A stretch of DNA of 64,000 bases, taken from NCBI RefSeq assembly GCF_027853245.1, contig NZ_JAPTZM010000003.1; one strand, written 5' to 3'. The position numbers were made by a program, and so were the translations under genes. Positions 35,407 through 43,649 of the stretch are shown here, one piece after another. Numbering within the stretch: position 1 is the stretch's first letter; every line of letters starts with the position of its first letter. The notes below the pieces were generated by a model. It searched no databases and was not told the DNA's origin. It saw only the letters and a program-made list of their open reading frames with translations. The DNA comes from Atlantibacter subterraneus (GTDB taxonomy: Bacteria; Pseudomonadota; Gammaproteobacteria; Enterobacterales; Enterobacteriaceae).

Positions 35407-36264
35407 ATGCTCCATCTCGATGAACAGATGCTGAACGCCCCGATTGAATGGCAGGACTGCTCTGAAGGCTACACCGATATTCGCTATCACAAGTCGCCGG
35501 AAGGGATTGCCAAAATCACCATCAACCGCCCGCAGGTGCGTAACGCTTTCCGTCCGATTACCGTGAAGGAGATGATCCAGGCGCTGGCGGATGCCCGCTA
35601 TGACGACAGCGTTGGCGTGATTATCCTGACCGGCGAAGGCGATAAAGCGTTCTGCTCCGGCGGCGACCAGAAAGTGCGCGGCGACTACGGCGGATACCAG
35701 GACGACTCCGGCGTTCACCACCTCAACGTGCTGGACTTCCAGCGCCAGATCCGCACCTGTCCGAAACCGGTGGTGGCGATGGTGGCGGGGTACTCCATCG
35801 GCGGCGGCCACGTGCTGCATATGATGTGCGATCTGACCATCGCGGCGGAAAACGCGATCTTCGGCCAGACTGGCCCGAAAGTCGGCTCGTTCGACGGCGG
35901 CTGGGGCGCATCCTATATGGCGCGCATCGTCGGCCAGAAGAAAGCGCGCGAAATCTGGTTCCTGTGCCGCCAGTACAACGCCCAGGAAGCGCTGGATATG
36001 GGCCTGGTTAACACCGTGGTGCCGATTGCCGAGCTGGAAAAAGAGACCGTACGCTGGTGCCGCGAAATGCTGCAAAACAGCCCGATGGCGCTGCGCTGCC
36101 TGAAAGCCGCGCTCAACGCCGACTGCGATGGGCAGGCGGGCCTGCAGGAGCTGGCGGGTAATGCCACTATGCTGTTCTACATGACCGAAGAAGGGCAGGA
36201 AGGACGTAACGCGTTTAACGAAAAACGTCACCCGGACTTCAGCAAATTCAAACGGAACCCGTAA
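35407..36264 (+). CDS. menB: 1,4-dihydroxy-2-naphthoyl-CoA synthase
   Basis: MenB closes the naphthoquinone ring by a Dieckmann-type condensation of o-succinylbenzoyl-CoA. It is a crotonase-fold enzyme of 285 residues with the bicarbonate-dependent (type I) signature: GDKAFCSGGDQKVRG near 80-95, the oxyanion segment YSIGGGHVLHMMCD, and the FGQTGPKVGSFDGGWG loop. Start MLHLDEQMLNAP has AAGGAA upstream. Its stop shares one base with the menC start (TAATG). Confidence 0.97.
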   Translation: MLHLDEQMLNAPIEWQDCSEGYTDIRYHKSPEGIAKITINRPQVRNAFRPITVKEMIQALADARYDDSVGVIILTGEGDKAFCSGGDQKVRGDYGGYQDDSGVHHLNVLDFQRQIRTCPKPVVAMVAGYSIGGGHVLHMMCDLTIAAENAIFGQTGPKVGSFDGGWGASYMARIVGQKKAREIWFLCRQYNAQEALDMGLVNTVVPIAELEKETVRWCREMLQNSPMALRCLKAALNADCDGQAGLQELAGNATMLFYMTEEGQEGRNAFNEKRHPDFSKFKRNP

Positions 36265-37229
36265 TGCGACAGGCACAACTCTGGCGGTATCAGATACCGA
36301 TGGACGCAGGCGTTGTGCTTCGCGACCGTCGCCTGAAAACCCGCGACGGTTTACTGGTGCGCCTGGAAGAGAACGGGGCGCAGGGATGGGGCGAAGTCGC
36401 CCCGTTACCCGGCTTCAGCGCTGAATCGCTGGAAGAGGCAACGGACGCCGCACTGGTGTGGCTTAACGGCTGGCGGCAGGGCACAGACGCCGCGCTGCCA
36501 GATCTGCCCTCGGTAGCGTTTGGCCTGAGCTGCGCGCAGGCAGAGCTCAGCGGCACGCTGCCGGATGCCGCCGACTACCGCGCCGCGCCGCTCTGTACCG
36601 GCGATCCCGATGAGCTGTTCGCGCTGCTCAGCGCCATGCCGGGCGAGAAAGTCGCCAAAATCAAGGTCGGCCTGTATGAAGCGGTGCGCGACGGTATGGT
36701 GGTGAATCTGCTGCTGGAAGCGATCCCGGATTTGTCGTTGCGCCTTGACGCCAACCGGGGATGGACGCCGCTGAAAGCTGAACAGTTCGCCAGATACGTC
36801 AATCCCGATTATCGTCCGCGCATTGCGTTTCTCGAAGAGCCGTGCAAAACCCGCGAGCAGTCACGGGCGTTTGCCGCGCAGACCGGTATCGCCATCGCCT
36901 GGGATGAAAGCCTGCGCGAAGCGGATTTTGTGATGCAGGCGGAGCCGGGGCTGAGCGCGGTAGTGATCAAGCCGACGCTTACCGGCAGCCTGGCGCGCGT
37001 TCGCGAGCAGGTCGCAGCGGCCCATGCCCAGGGATTAACGGCGGTGATCAGCTCGTCGATTGAATCCAGCCTCGGGTTGACCCAGCTGGCGCGCATCGCC
37101 GCCTGGCTGACGCCCAATACTATCCCCGGCCTCGATACCCTGTCGCTGATGCAGGCGCAGCTGGTGCGCGCCTGGCCGGACAGCGCGCTGCCGATCTGGT
37201 CCACCGATGTGCTGGAGCCGCTGTTGTGA
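36264..37229 (+). CDS. menC: o-Succinylbenzoate synthase
   Basis: MenC dehydrates SHCHC to o-succinylbenzoate. It is an enolase-superfamily protein of 321 residues; the first catalytic lysine is in AKIKVGLYE, metal-binding acids are in LRLDANRGW, FLEEPCK and WDESLRE, and the second lysine is in VVIKPTLTG. Translation is probably coupled with menB (1-bp overlap) and menE (4-bp overlap). Confidence 0.96.
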   Translation: MRQAQLWRYQIPMDAGVVLRDRRLKTRDGLLVRLEENGAQGWGEVAPLPGFSAESLEEATDAALVWLNGWRQGTDAALPDLPSVAFGLSCAQAELSGTLPDAADYRAAPLCTGDPDELFALLSAMPGEKVAKIKVGLYEAVRDGMVVNLLLEAIPDLSLRLDANRGWTPLKAEQFARYVNPDYRPRIAFLEEPCKTREQSRAFAAQTGIAIAWDESLREADFVMQAEPGLSAVVIKPTLTGSLARVREQVAAAHAQGLTAVISSSIESSLGLTQLARIAAWLTPNTIPGLDTLSLMQAQLVRAWPDSALPIWSTDVLEPLL

Positions 37230-38590
37230 TCTTCACCCGGTTGCCCTGGCAGCACTGGGCGCAGCAGTGCGGCGACGCGACTGCGCTGACGCTCAACGAT
37301 CGGGCCCTTAGCTGGCGGCAGCTTTGCCAGCAGGTGGACGCGCTGGCGGCGGGGCTGGCGCAGCAGGGGGTTAGCGAAGGCGCGGGCGTGGCGCTGCGCG
37401 GGCGTAACAGCCCGCAGATGGTGCTGGCCTGGCTGGCGCTGATGCAGTGCGGCGCGCGGATTCTGCCGCTCAATCCGCAGTTGCCGTCGGCGTTGCTTGA
37501 TGAACTGCTGCCCGCGCTCAATATCGATTACGCGCTGGAGCTGGGCTGCGACGCGCTACTGAACAGTTTTACCGCGCTGGCGCTGACGCCGGGTGAGCCC
37601 GCAAAAACAGGCGACTGGCAGCCCAACCGGATCGTCTCAATGACGCTGACCTCCGGCTCTACCGGGTTGCCGAAAGCGGCGGCGCACAGCGCCCGGGCGC
37701 ATCTGGCGTCGGCGCAGGGCGTGCTGGCGGCGATCCCGTTCCATCCGCAGGATAACTGGCTGCTGTCGCTGCCGCTGTTTCATGTCTCCGGGCAGGGGAT
37801 TTTGTGGCGCTGGCTGCTGGCGGGCGCGCAGCTGGCGGTGCGTGAATCCGTTGCGCTGCCTGAAGCGCTGCGCGGCTGCACGCACGCCTCGCTGGTGCCG
37901 ACGCAGCTGTGGCGTTTACTGAATGACAACCACCCGCTGACACTCAAAGCGGTGCTGCTCGGCGGCGCGGCGATCCCCGTCGAGTTAACCGATGCAGCTA
38001 CCGAACGTGGCATCGCCTGCTGGTGCGGCTACGGGATGACCGAAGCGGCGTCTACCGTGTGCGCTAAACGGGCAGACGGTAAACCGGACGTCGGCACGGC
38101 GCTGCCGGAACGCACAGTGAAAATCGTCGACGGCGAAGTGTGGCTGCGCTCCGCCAGCCTCGCCAGTGGTTACTGGCGTAATGGAACCCTCGTCCCCCTG
38201 CTGAATCCCGATGGCTGGTTCGCCACCCGGGATCGCGGTGAAATTCACGACGGGCGGTTAACGGTGCTGGGCCGGATCGATAACCTGTTTTTCAGCGCGG
38301 GCGAGGGCATTCAGCCAGAGGAAGTGGAGCGGGTCATTGTTACCCATCCGCAAATCAGCCAGGCGTTTGTAGTGCCGCTGGCGGACAGCGAATTTGGCCA
38401 TCGTCCGGTGGCGATTGTGGAGGGCGAGGCCGATTTGGATCTCACCAGCCTTGCCGCGTGGGTTAGCGACAAGCTGGCGCGTTTTCAGCAGCCGGTGCGC
38501 TGGCTGGCGCTGCCGCCGCATTTTAAAAACGGCGGGATTAAAATCTCGCGCCGGGCATTGCAGCAGTGGGTTAACGGCGACCGCGGCTAA
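37226..38590 (+). CDS. menE: o-Succinylbenzoate-CoA ligase
   Basis: MenE is an acyl-CoA synthetase (ANL superfamily) that adenylates o-succinylbenzoate and transfers it to CoA. In 454 residues the AMP-binding P-loop MTLTSGSTGLPKAAAHS, the WCGYGMTEAAS motif, and the hinge region WFATRDRGEI / LGRIDNLFFSAGEGIQPEEVE are seen, with the C-terminal lysine in GGIKISRRAL. ATG shared with the end of menC. It converges on nudI with a single base between the stop codons; in K-12, pmrD and the arn genes lie here. Confidence 0.96.
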   Translation: MIFTRLPWQHWAQQCGDATALTLNDRALSWRQLCQQVDALAAGLAQQGVSEGAGVALRGRNSPQMVLAWLALMQCGARILPLNPQLPSALLDELLPALNIDYALELGCDALLNSFTALALTPGEPAKTGDWQPNRIVSMTLTSGSTGLPKAAAHSARAHLASAQGVLAAIPFHPQDNWLLSLPLFHVSGQGILWRWLLAGAQLAVRESVALPEALRGCTHASLVPTQLWRLLNDNHPLTLKAVLLGGAAIPVELTDAATERGIACWCGYGMTEAASTVCAKRADGKPDVGTALPERTVKIVDGEVWLRSASLASGYWRNGTLVPLLNPDGWFATRDRGEIHDGRLTVLGRIDNLFFSAGEGIQPEEVERVIVTHPQISQAFVVPLADSEFGHRPVAIVEGEADLDLTSLAAWVSDKLARFQQPVRWLALPPHFKNGGIKISRRALQQWVNGDRG

Positions 38591-38591
38591 A

Positions 38592-39017
38592 TCACAGCAA
38601 CCCTTTCTTACTCAGCGTGGCGCGCGTCGCCACGTTTAAATCGTAATTCGGAAAGTCTTCCGGCTTCACCCAGGCATGGGCCTGAAACTCCTCGTTCAGC
38701 ACGATATCCCGGTTAGCCGCCACACAGTCAAAAATCAAATAAATCATGTAGATCTCTTCCTGGCTGCCGTCGGCGTAGGTTTTCATCCGCACGTCGTCGC
38801 TGAAGGTCCAGGGCGTCACGCGGGAAATCACCAACTGCTCGCCCAGCTCTTCGGCGATTTCACGGCGCAGCGCCTGCTCCATGGTTTCGCCTGGCTCCAT
38901 GCCGCCGCCCGAGAGCGCCCACTGGCCGGGGAACACGCCACGGTTATCGGCCATTTTACACAGTAAATATTCGCCCTGGTTTTCGATCAGCGGGCAGACA
39001 ATAGTCCGTTGACGCAT
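38592..39017 (-). CDS. nudI: Nudix nucleoside triphosphatase NudI
   Basis: A Nudix hydrolase of 141 residues with preference for pyrimidine (deoxy)nucleoside triphosphates in E. coli. The Nudix box G-x5-E-x7-REUxEE is present as GGGMEPGETMEQALRREIAEELGE. I start at 39017 (MRQRTIVCP): AAGGA lies 7 bases before it, whereas the ATG two codons earlier (39023) has almost no spacing. It is convergent with menE. Upstream, on the same strand, the catalase gene ends in a terminator. Confidence 0.94.
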   Translation of the reverse strand: MRQRTIVCPLIENQGEYLLCKMADNRGVFPGQWALSGGGMEPGETMEQALRREIAEELGEQLVISRVTPWTFSDDVRMKTYADGSQEEIYMIYLIFDCVAANRDIVLNEEFQAHAWVKPEDFPNYDLNVATRATLSKKGLL

Positions 39018-39064
39018 AGTCATATCCTTATTAGTCAGAAGGGGATGAGTGTAACGCGGCGGGG

Positions 39065-39090
39065 AAAAAAGCGGGAGTCTGAACTCCCGC
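39065..39090 (-). terminator. Rho-independent terminator after the catalase gene
   Basis: An 8-bp stem (39071-39078 with 39083-39090) is followed on the minus strand by six U. It is 8 bases past the catalase stop codon. Confidence 0.88.
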
Positions 39091-39097
39091 CTGACGG

Positions 39098-40546
39098 TTA
39101 TTTTGCGGCTTTGATGGCGGCCAGCGCGGCAGCGACGCCTGCGCCGTAATCCGGGTGAACTTCGCTAAACAGGCCGATCTGGCGCTGCTGGATAAACTCC
39201 GGCACGTCTTTCATATCGCCCGCGATACGCTGGAACATGCGCTGATGCTCTTCGTCGCTCAGCAGTTCAAACAGTTTGCGCGGCTGGCTGAAGTAGTCGG
39301 TATCTTCGCGTTGATTCCAGTGGTCCGCTGCGCCTTCAAGGGTCAACGGCGGCTCGCTGAAATCGGGCTGCTCCTGGAACACGCCAAAGCTGTTCGGCTC
39401 ATAGGTCGGGCCGTTGCCGCTGTTACCGTCCACGCGCATCGCGCCGTCGCGGTGATAGTTATGGAACGGGCAGCGCGGCTTGTTGACCGGGATCTGGTGA
39501 TGGTTGACGCCTAAACGGTAGCGGTGGGCATCGCCATAAGAGAACAGACGGCCCTGCAACATGCGGTCCGGCGAGAAACCAATGCCGGGCACCACGTTAG
39601 CCGGGGACATCGCCACCTGCTCGACTTCAGCAAAGTAGTTATCCGGGTTGCGGTTCAGCTCCAGCTCGCCCACTTCAATCAGCGGATAATCGCCGTGCGG
39701 CCAGACTTTGGTCAGGTCGAACGGGTTATACGGCGTTTGCGAGGCTTCCGCTTCCGGCATCACCTGCACGTACAGCTTCCAGCGCGGGAAATCGCCTTTC
39801 TCGATATGTTCGAACAGGTCACGCTGCGAGCTCTCCCGATCTTCCGCGACCAGACGTTTGGCATCGTCGTCCATCAGGTTAGCGATGCCCTGCTGGGATT
39901 TCAGGTGGAATTTCACCCAGAAGCGCTCGTTGTTGTAGTTGATAAAGCTGAAGGTATGGCTGCCGAAACCGTGCATGGTGCGATAGGAGAACGGCAGGCC
40001 GCGATCGCTGAAATCGATGGTTAACTGATGCAGCGATTCCGGTTGCAGCGAGAAGAAATCCCACTTGTAGGTATTATTGCGCAGGTTAGTGCGCGGATCG
40101 CGTTTTACCACGTGGTTGAGATCCGGGAACTTCAGCGGATCGCGCAGATAGAACACCGGCGTGTTGTTGCCGACCAGATCCCAGTTGCCCTCTTCGGTGT
40201 AAAACTTGATGGAGAACCCACGGATATCGCGTTCGGCGTCTGCCGCGCCGCGTTCACCGGCGACCGTGGAGAAACGAATAAACAGGTCAGTTTTTTTACC
40301 AATTTGGGAAAAGAGTTTAGCGCGGGTGAAAGCGGTAATGTCATGGGTGACGGTGAAAGTGCCGTAAGCGCCGGAACCTTTCGCGTGCATACGGCGTTCG
40401 GGGATCACTTCACGGTCGAAATGGGCTAATTTCTCAAGGAACCAGACATCCTGCAGCAGCATCGGACCACGCGGGCCAGCGGTTGCTACGTTATTGTTAT
40501 GGGCAACCGGTGCGCCTGCGGCGGTGGTTAATCCTTTTTTCGTCAT
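39098..40546 (-). CDS. katA: Monofunctional haem catalase (small-subunit, clade 3 type)
   Basis: A 482-residue catalase that dismutates hydrogen peroxide. The distal-site His54 (RRMHAKGSGAYG) and Asn127 (VGNNTP) and the proximal haem ligand Tyr337 (SYGDAHRYRLG) are all present, along with NADPH-binding-type residues of small-subunit catalases. It has no signal peptide, so it is cytoplasmic. K-12 has no orthologue at this locus (its monofunctional catalase KatE is a large-subunit enzyme elsewhere). It is a single-gene unit with its own terminator, between nudI and yfaZ; base composition is not visibly foreign. The gene name katA is by family; numbering in a given species may differ. Confidence 0.93.
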   Translation of the reverse strand: MTKKGLTTAAGAPVAHNNNVATAGPRGPMLLQDVWFLEKLAHFDREVIPERRMHAKGSGAYGTFTVTHDITAFTRAKLFSQIGKKTDLFIRFSTVAGERGAADAERDIRGFSIKFYTEEGNWDLVGNNTPVFYLRDPLKFPDLNHVVKRDPRTNLRNNTYKWDFFSLQPESLHQLTIDFSDRGLPFSYRTMHGFGSHTFSFINYNNERFWVKFHLKSQQGIANLMDDDAKRLVAEDRESSQRDLFEHIEKGDFPRWKLYVQVMPEAEASQTPYNPFDLTKVWPHGDYPLIEVGELELNRNPDNYFAEVEQVAMSPANVVPGIGFSPDRMLQGRLFSYGDAHRYRLGVNHHQIPVNKPRCPFHNYHRDGAMRVDGNSGNGPTYEPNSFGVFQEQPDFSEPPLTLEGAADHWNQREDTDYFSQPRKLFELLSDEEHQRMFQRIAGDMKDVPEFIQQRQIGLFSEVHPDYGAGVAAALAAIKAAK

Positions 40547-40743
40547 CTTATATCTCCTGTATGAATATAACCTTTAATTCCATGTGGACACTCGATATCA
40601 ACATGGCGCTAATTTTTAAAACGTGCCTTGATCAACAACAATGTGTCTTCCCCTATTGCAAATATTGGTCCGGGTGTTTCTCTTAAAATGACGTTTATTT
40701 TCAATTAATTACACATAACCTATTAATGAAATAGATGGATACA

Positions 40744-40771
40744 TTGATAAGCCGGGGGATAACGGTACAAT
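40744..40771 (+). promoter_or_regulatory. Promoter for yfaZ
   Basis: TTGATA (40744-40749) and TACAAT (40766-40771) are separated by 16 bases and lie 49 bases before the yfaZ start. The rest of the katA-yfaZ region (40547-40743) is AT-rich and should contain the catalase promoter, which I could not locate precisely. Confidence 0.55.
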
Positions 40772-40819
40772 GCGCCGTTTTACGCAATTTGCGTGGAGTT
40801 TTCCGTGGGGCGAAATGGA

Positions 40820-41362
40820 ATGAAAAAATTATTGTTAGCCGGCGCAGCCGGATTGATGTTGGTTTCTCTCTCTGCCAGTGCGATTAGCATCAGCGGTCAG
40901 GCAGGTGAAAAATACACCAACCTTGCCGTGGGCATGGGTACCGACACCAGCGGACTGGCGCTGAGCGGCAACTGGGCGCATAACGACGATCATGGCGATA
41001 TCGCTGGACTGGGCCTGGGTCTGAATCTGCCACTGGGGCCGTTTATGGCGACCGTAGGGGGTAAAGGTATTTATCTGAACCCGAACGCGGGTGATGAAGG
41101 GTACGCAGCCGCGGTGGGCGGCGGTCTGAGCTGGAAACTCAGCGACAGCTTCAGCGTGTTCGGCGACTACTACTATTCGCCGGATTCGCTCTCCAGCGGC
41201 GTGAACGATTATCAGGAAGCCAGCGCGGGTGCGCGTTTCACGGTGATGCGTCCCATCAGCGTGGAAGCAGGCTACCGTTACATCAACATGACGGGTAAAG
41301 ATAACGAAGCTGACAGCAAAGTGGCTGACGGCCCGTATGTTGGCGTTAGCGCGCACTTCTAA
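40820..41362 (+). CDS. yfaZ: YfaZ family outer-membrane protein
   Basis: A 180-residue exported protein: signal peptide MKKLLLAGAAGLMLVSLSASA with probable cleavage after residue 21, then alternating short strands rich in Gly, Tyr and Asn (LGLNLPLGPFMATVGGKG; YYSPDSLSSGVNDYQEASAGARF) and a C-terminal YVGVSAHF, whose final Phe is the mark of an outer-membrane beta-barrel. It matches YfaZ; the function is unknown. I use the ATG at 40820, which gives a classical signal peptide, rather than 40793. Confidence 0.9.
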   Translation: MKKLLLAGAAGLMLVSLSASAISISGQAGEKYTNLAVGMGTDTSGLALSGNWAHNDDHGDIAGLGLGLNLPLGPFMATVGGKGIYLNPNAGDEGYAAAVGGGLSWKLSDSFSVFGDYYYSPDSLSSGVNDYQEASAGARFTVMRPISVEAGYRYINMTGKDNEADSKVADGPYVGVSAHF

Positions 41363-41371
41363 GCAATCCTG

Positions 41372-41390
41372 ACGCGGCCTTGCGCCGCGT
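41372..41390 (+). terminator. Hairpin after yfaZ
   Basis: A 7-bp GC-rich stem (41372-41378 with 41384-41390) lies 9 bases after the yfaZ stop and is followed by TATCTCCT, not a good U-tract. Weak terminator candidate. A TATAGT (41422-41427) before yfaY may be its -10. Confidence 0.4.
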
Positions 41391-41455
41391 TATCTCCTGC
41401 AATTTCTCCGCACGCTTGCGCTATAGTAAGGCGTTCCCATCTCGCGGAGAAAATA

Positions 41456-42655
41456 ATGTTAAAAGTAGAAATGCTGTCAACGGGCGACGAAGTGTTGCAC
41501 GGTCAAATCGTTGATACCAATGCCGCCTGGCTCGCCGATTATTTTTTTAACCAGGGTGTTCCGCTCTCCCGCCGCAATACCGTCGGCGACAAACTCGAAG
41601 ATTTAGTGGCCGTGCTGCGCGAACGCAGCCAGCATGCCGATATTCTCATCGTCAACGGCGGCCTCGGCCCAACCAGCGACGACCTGAGTGCCGAAGCCGC
41701 CGCCCTGGCGTTGGGCGAAGAGCTGGTACTGCACGAAGAATGGCTGGAACATATGGCGCGCTTCTTTTCCGAGCGTGGCCGCGTGATGGCTCCCAGCAAC
41801 CGCAAACAGGCGCTGATCCCCGCCAGCAGCGAAATGATCGACAATCCGGTGGGCACCGCCTGCGGATTCGCCATCACCCTCAACCGCTGCCGCATCTTCT
41901 TCACGCCAGGCGTTCCCTCTGAATTCAAACAGATGGTGCAACAGGAGATCCTGCCGCGCCTGCAACAGCAGTTTTCACTGCCGTCCGCGCCGGTGTGCCT
42001 GCGCTTAACCACCTTTGGCCGTTCGGAAAGCGATCTCGCCCAGAGCCTTGACGGCCTTAGCCTGCCGCCGGATGTGGTCATCGGTTACCGCTCTTCAATG
42101 CCGATTATTGAACTGAAACTCACCGGCCCCGGCGAACAGCGCGCGGCGATGGAGGCCCTGTGGCCGGAAATCCGCAAGGTGGCGGGGGAGAGCGTGATTT
42201 TTGAAGGCACCGAAGGTTTACCGGCGCAAATTGCCCGCAACCTTAACGAGCGGCAACTGAGCCTGACCCTGAGCGAGCAGTTCACCGGCGGCCTGCTGGC
42301 GCTCCAGCTTTCCCGCGAGTCTGCGCCGCTGCTGGCCAGCGAAGTGGTGCCTGCCCAGCAGGAAACGCTGACCCAAACCGCCCACTGGACGGCGGAGCGG
42401 CGGATTAACCATTTCGCCGGGCTGGCGCTGGCGGTGTCCGGGCTGGAAGAAGATCACCTTAACTTTGCGCTATCCACCCCGGAAGGCACCCACGCCCTGC
42501 GGGTGAAGTTCAACACCACCCGCCATAGCGTGCAGGTGCGCCAGGAAGTATGCGCCATGATGGCGTTAAACATTCTGCGCCGCTGGCTGAACGGCAAAGA
42601 TATCGCCAGCGATCACGGCTGGATTAACGTCGTGGAATCGCTATTTATTGAATAA
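41456..42655 (+). CDS. yfaY: CinA-like protein YfaY
   Basis: A 399-residue two-domain CinA-family protein: an N-terminal molybdopterin-binding-like (MoCF/COG1058) domain (1 to about 170, with LSTGDEVLHGQIVDTNAAWLA and NGGLGPTSDDLS) and a C-terminal domain related to the NMN amidohydrolase PncC (about 250-395). In the C-terminal domain the usual ESCTGG motif reads EQFTGG, so the nucleophilic serine is missing and deamidase activity is unlikely; the E. coli orthologue is likewise described as lacking that activity. The N-terminal domain is the ADP-ribose pyrophosphatase-like part in bacterial CinA; whether it works here is unknown. Confidence 0.92.
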   Translation: MLKVEMLSTGDEVLHGQIVDTNAAWLADYFFNQGVPLSRRNTVGDKLEDLVAVLRERSQHADILIVNGGLGPTSDDLSAEAAALALGEELVLHEEWLEHMARFFSERGRVMAPSNRKQALIPASSEMIDNPVGTACGFAITLNRCRIFFTPGVPSEFKQMVQQEILPRLQQQFSLPSAPVCLRLTTFGRSESDLAQSLDGLSLPPDVVIGYRSSMPIIELKLTGPGEQRAAMEALWPEIRKVAGESVIFEGTEGLPAQIARNLNERQLSLTLSEQFTGGLLALQLSRESAPLLASEVVPAQQETLTQTAHWTAERRINHFAGLALAVSGLEEDHLNFALSTPEGTHALRVKFNTTRHSVQVRQEVCAMMALNILRRWLNGKDIASDHGWINVVESLFIE

Positions 42656-42661
42656 CGGCGT

Positions 42662-42688
42662 CGCCGGGAGCCTCTCCCGGCGCGTTTT
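42662..42688 (+). terminator. Rho-independent terminator after yfaY
   Basis: A 9-bp stem (42662-42670 with 42674-42682, 3-base loop) is followed by CGTTTT. It is 7 bases past the yfaY stop. Confidence 0.8.
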
Positions 42689-42781
42689 AGTCCAGCCTGT
42701 TGTACTCTCTGCAAAAAAATCTGTGCGTTGAATCGCATTTTCAATTCGGAATTATGCCAACCCGCTGGACCGGCGGCGAAA

Positions 42782-42797
42782 TTTGACGCCCTTCACA
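42782..42797 (+). promoter_or_regulatory. Candidate CRP site upstream of rhmR
   Basis: TTTGA-N6-TCACA matches nine of ten conserved positions of the CRP consensus TGTGA-N6-TCACA and lies inside a longer inverted repeat (42780-42801). It is about 57 bases before the rhmR start, in a plausible position for catabolite control of the rhm genes. Confidence 0.5.
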
Positions 42798-42824
42798 AAT
42801 TGACCTGACGACAACCGCAACACT

Positions 42825-42864
42825 GATTCCAGTATTAAAGACTGGAGTCCAGTATGTTGGAATC
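42825..42864. promoter_or_regulatory. Nested palindromes overlapping the rhmR start (operator candidate)
   Basis: A perfect 13-base inverted repeat, ACTGGA-G-TCCAGT (42841-42853), ends one base before the rhmR ATG. It is enclosed by GATTCCA (42825-42831) and TGGAATC (42858-42864). The symmetry is what an IclR-type repressor would bind, so autoregulation by RhmR is a fair inference. Confidence 0.45.
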
Positions 42865-43636
42865 GACCAAAGTTCCGGCGCTCACCCGCGCCATCGATAT
42901 TCTCAATTTTATCGCCCAGGTTGGTCCGTGCAGCGCGGCGCGAATTATTGATGAACTCGCCATTCCGAAAAGTACCGCCTATCTGCTGTTGGGAGAGCTC
43001 AAGCGCCAGCGTTTCCTCAGTATTGATAATCAGGATAACTATTGCCTGTGGACCAAACTGGTTGAGCTGGCCGGGCATGCGCTAAGTAAACTGGATTTAC
43101 GCGAACTGGCGCGCCCACGGTTAACTCAACTGATGGATGAAACCGGGTTGCTGTGCCATTTGGGCATCATCGATAACCAGAACGCCTATTACATCCTCAA
43201 AATCGAATCCTCATCCACGATCAGCGTGCGCTCCCACGAAGGGAAAAGCCTGTCGCTGTACCGCTCCGGGATCGGCAAATGCCTGCTGGCGTGGCAGCCA
43301 GAAGCGGTGCGCGACGCGATTATCAGCCAGCTAACCTGGCAGCAGGCTACGCCCACTACCATCATGAACCCGCAGCAGCTTAACGACGAACTGGCGCGCA
43401 TTCGCTATCGCGGCTGGAGCTTTGATAACGGCGAAGATTACCCTGACGTGCGCTGCGTGGCCGCGCCGGTGTTTAACGCCACTAACGCCCTGACTGCCGC
43501 CATCTCGGTAGTAGGAACCCGTCAACAAATCAACGACGACAATCGCGATTACCTGGCCGGTAAGGCAATTGCCTGCGCCAAAGATATTTCACGACTTCTG
43601 GGGTGGAAAAGCCCTTTCGAACTGCAAGCTTCATAA
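42854..43636 (+). CDS. rhmR: IclR-family regulator of rhamnonate catabolism
   Basis: A 260-residue IclR-family transcription factor, matching E. coli YfaX (RhmR). The N-terminal winged HTH (about 8-70: LTRAIDILNFIAQVGPCSAARIIDELAIPKSTAYLLLGEL) is followed by the effector-binding domain (about 85-255, with GKSLSLYRSGIGKCLLAW and the family pattern DVRCVAAPVFN). By position it regulates rhmD-T-A, which follows at once on the same strand: rhmD begins 13 bp after the stop. The ligand is presumably rhamnonate or 2-keto-3-deoxyrhamnonate (inference). Confidence 0.94.
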   Translation: MLESTKVPALTRAIDILNFIAQVGPCSAARIIDELAIPKSTAYLLLGELKRQRFLSIDNQDNYCLWTKLVELAGHALSKLDLRELARPRLTQLMDETGLLCHLGIIDNQNAYYILKIESSSTISVRSHEGKSLSLYRSGIGKCLLAWQPEAVRDAIISQLTWQQATPTTIMNPQQLNDELARIRYRGWSFDNGEDYPDVRCVAAPVFNATNALTAAISVVGTRQQINDDNRDYLAGKAIACAKDISRLLGWKSPFELQAS

Positions 43637-43649
43637 CAAGGAGAACATC

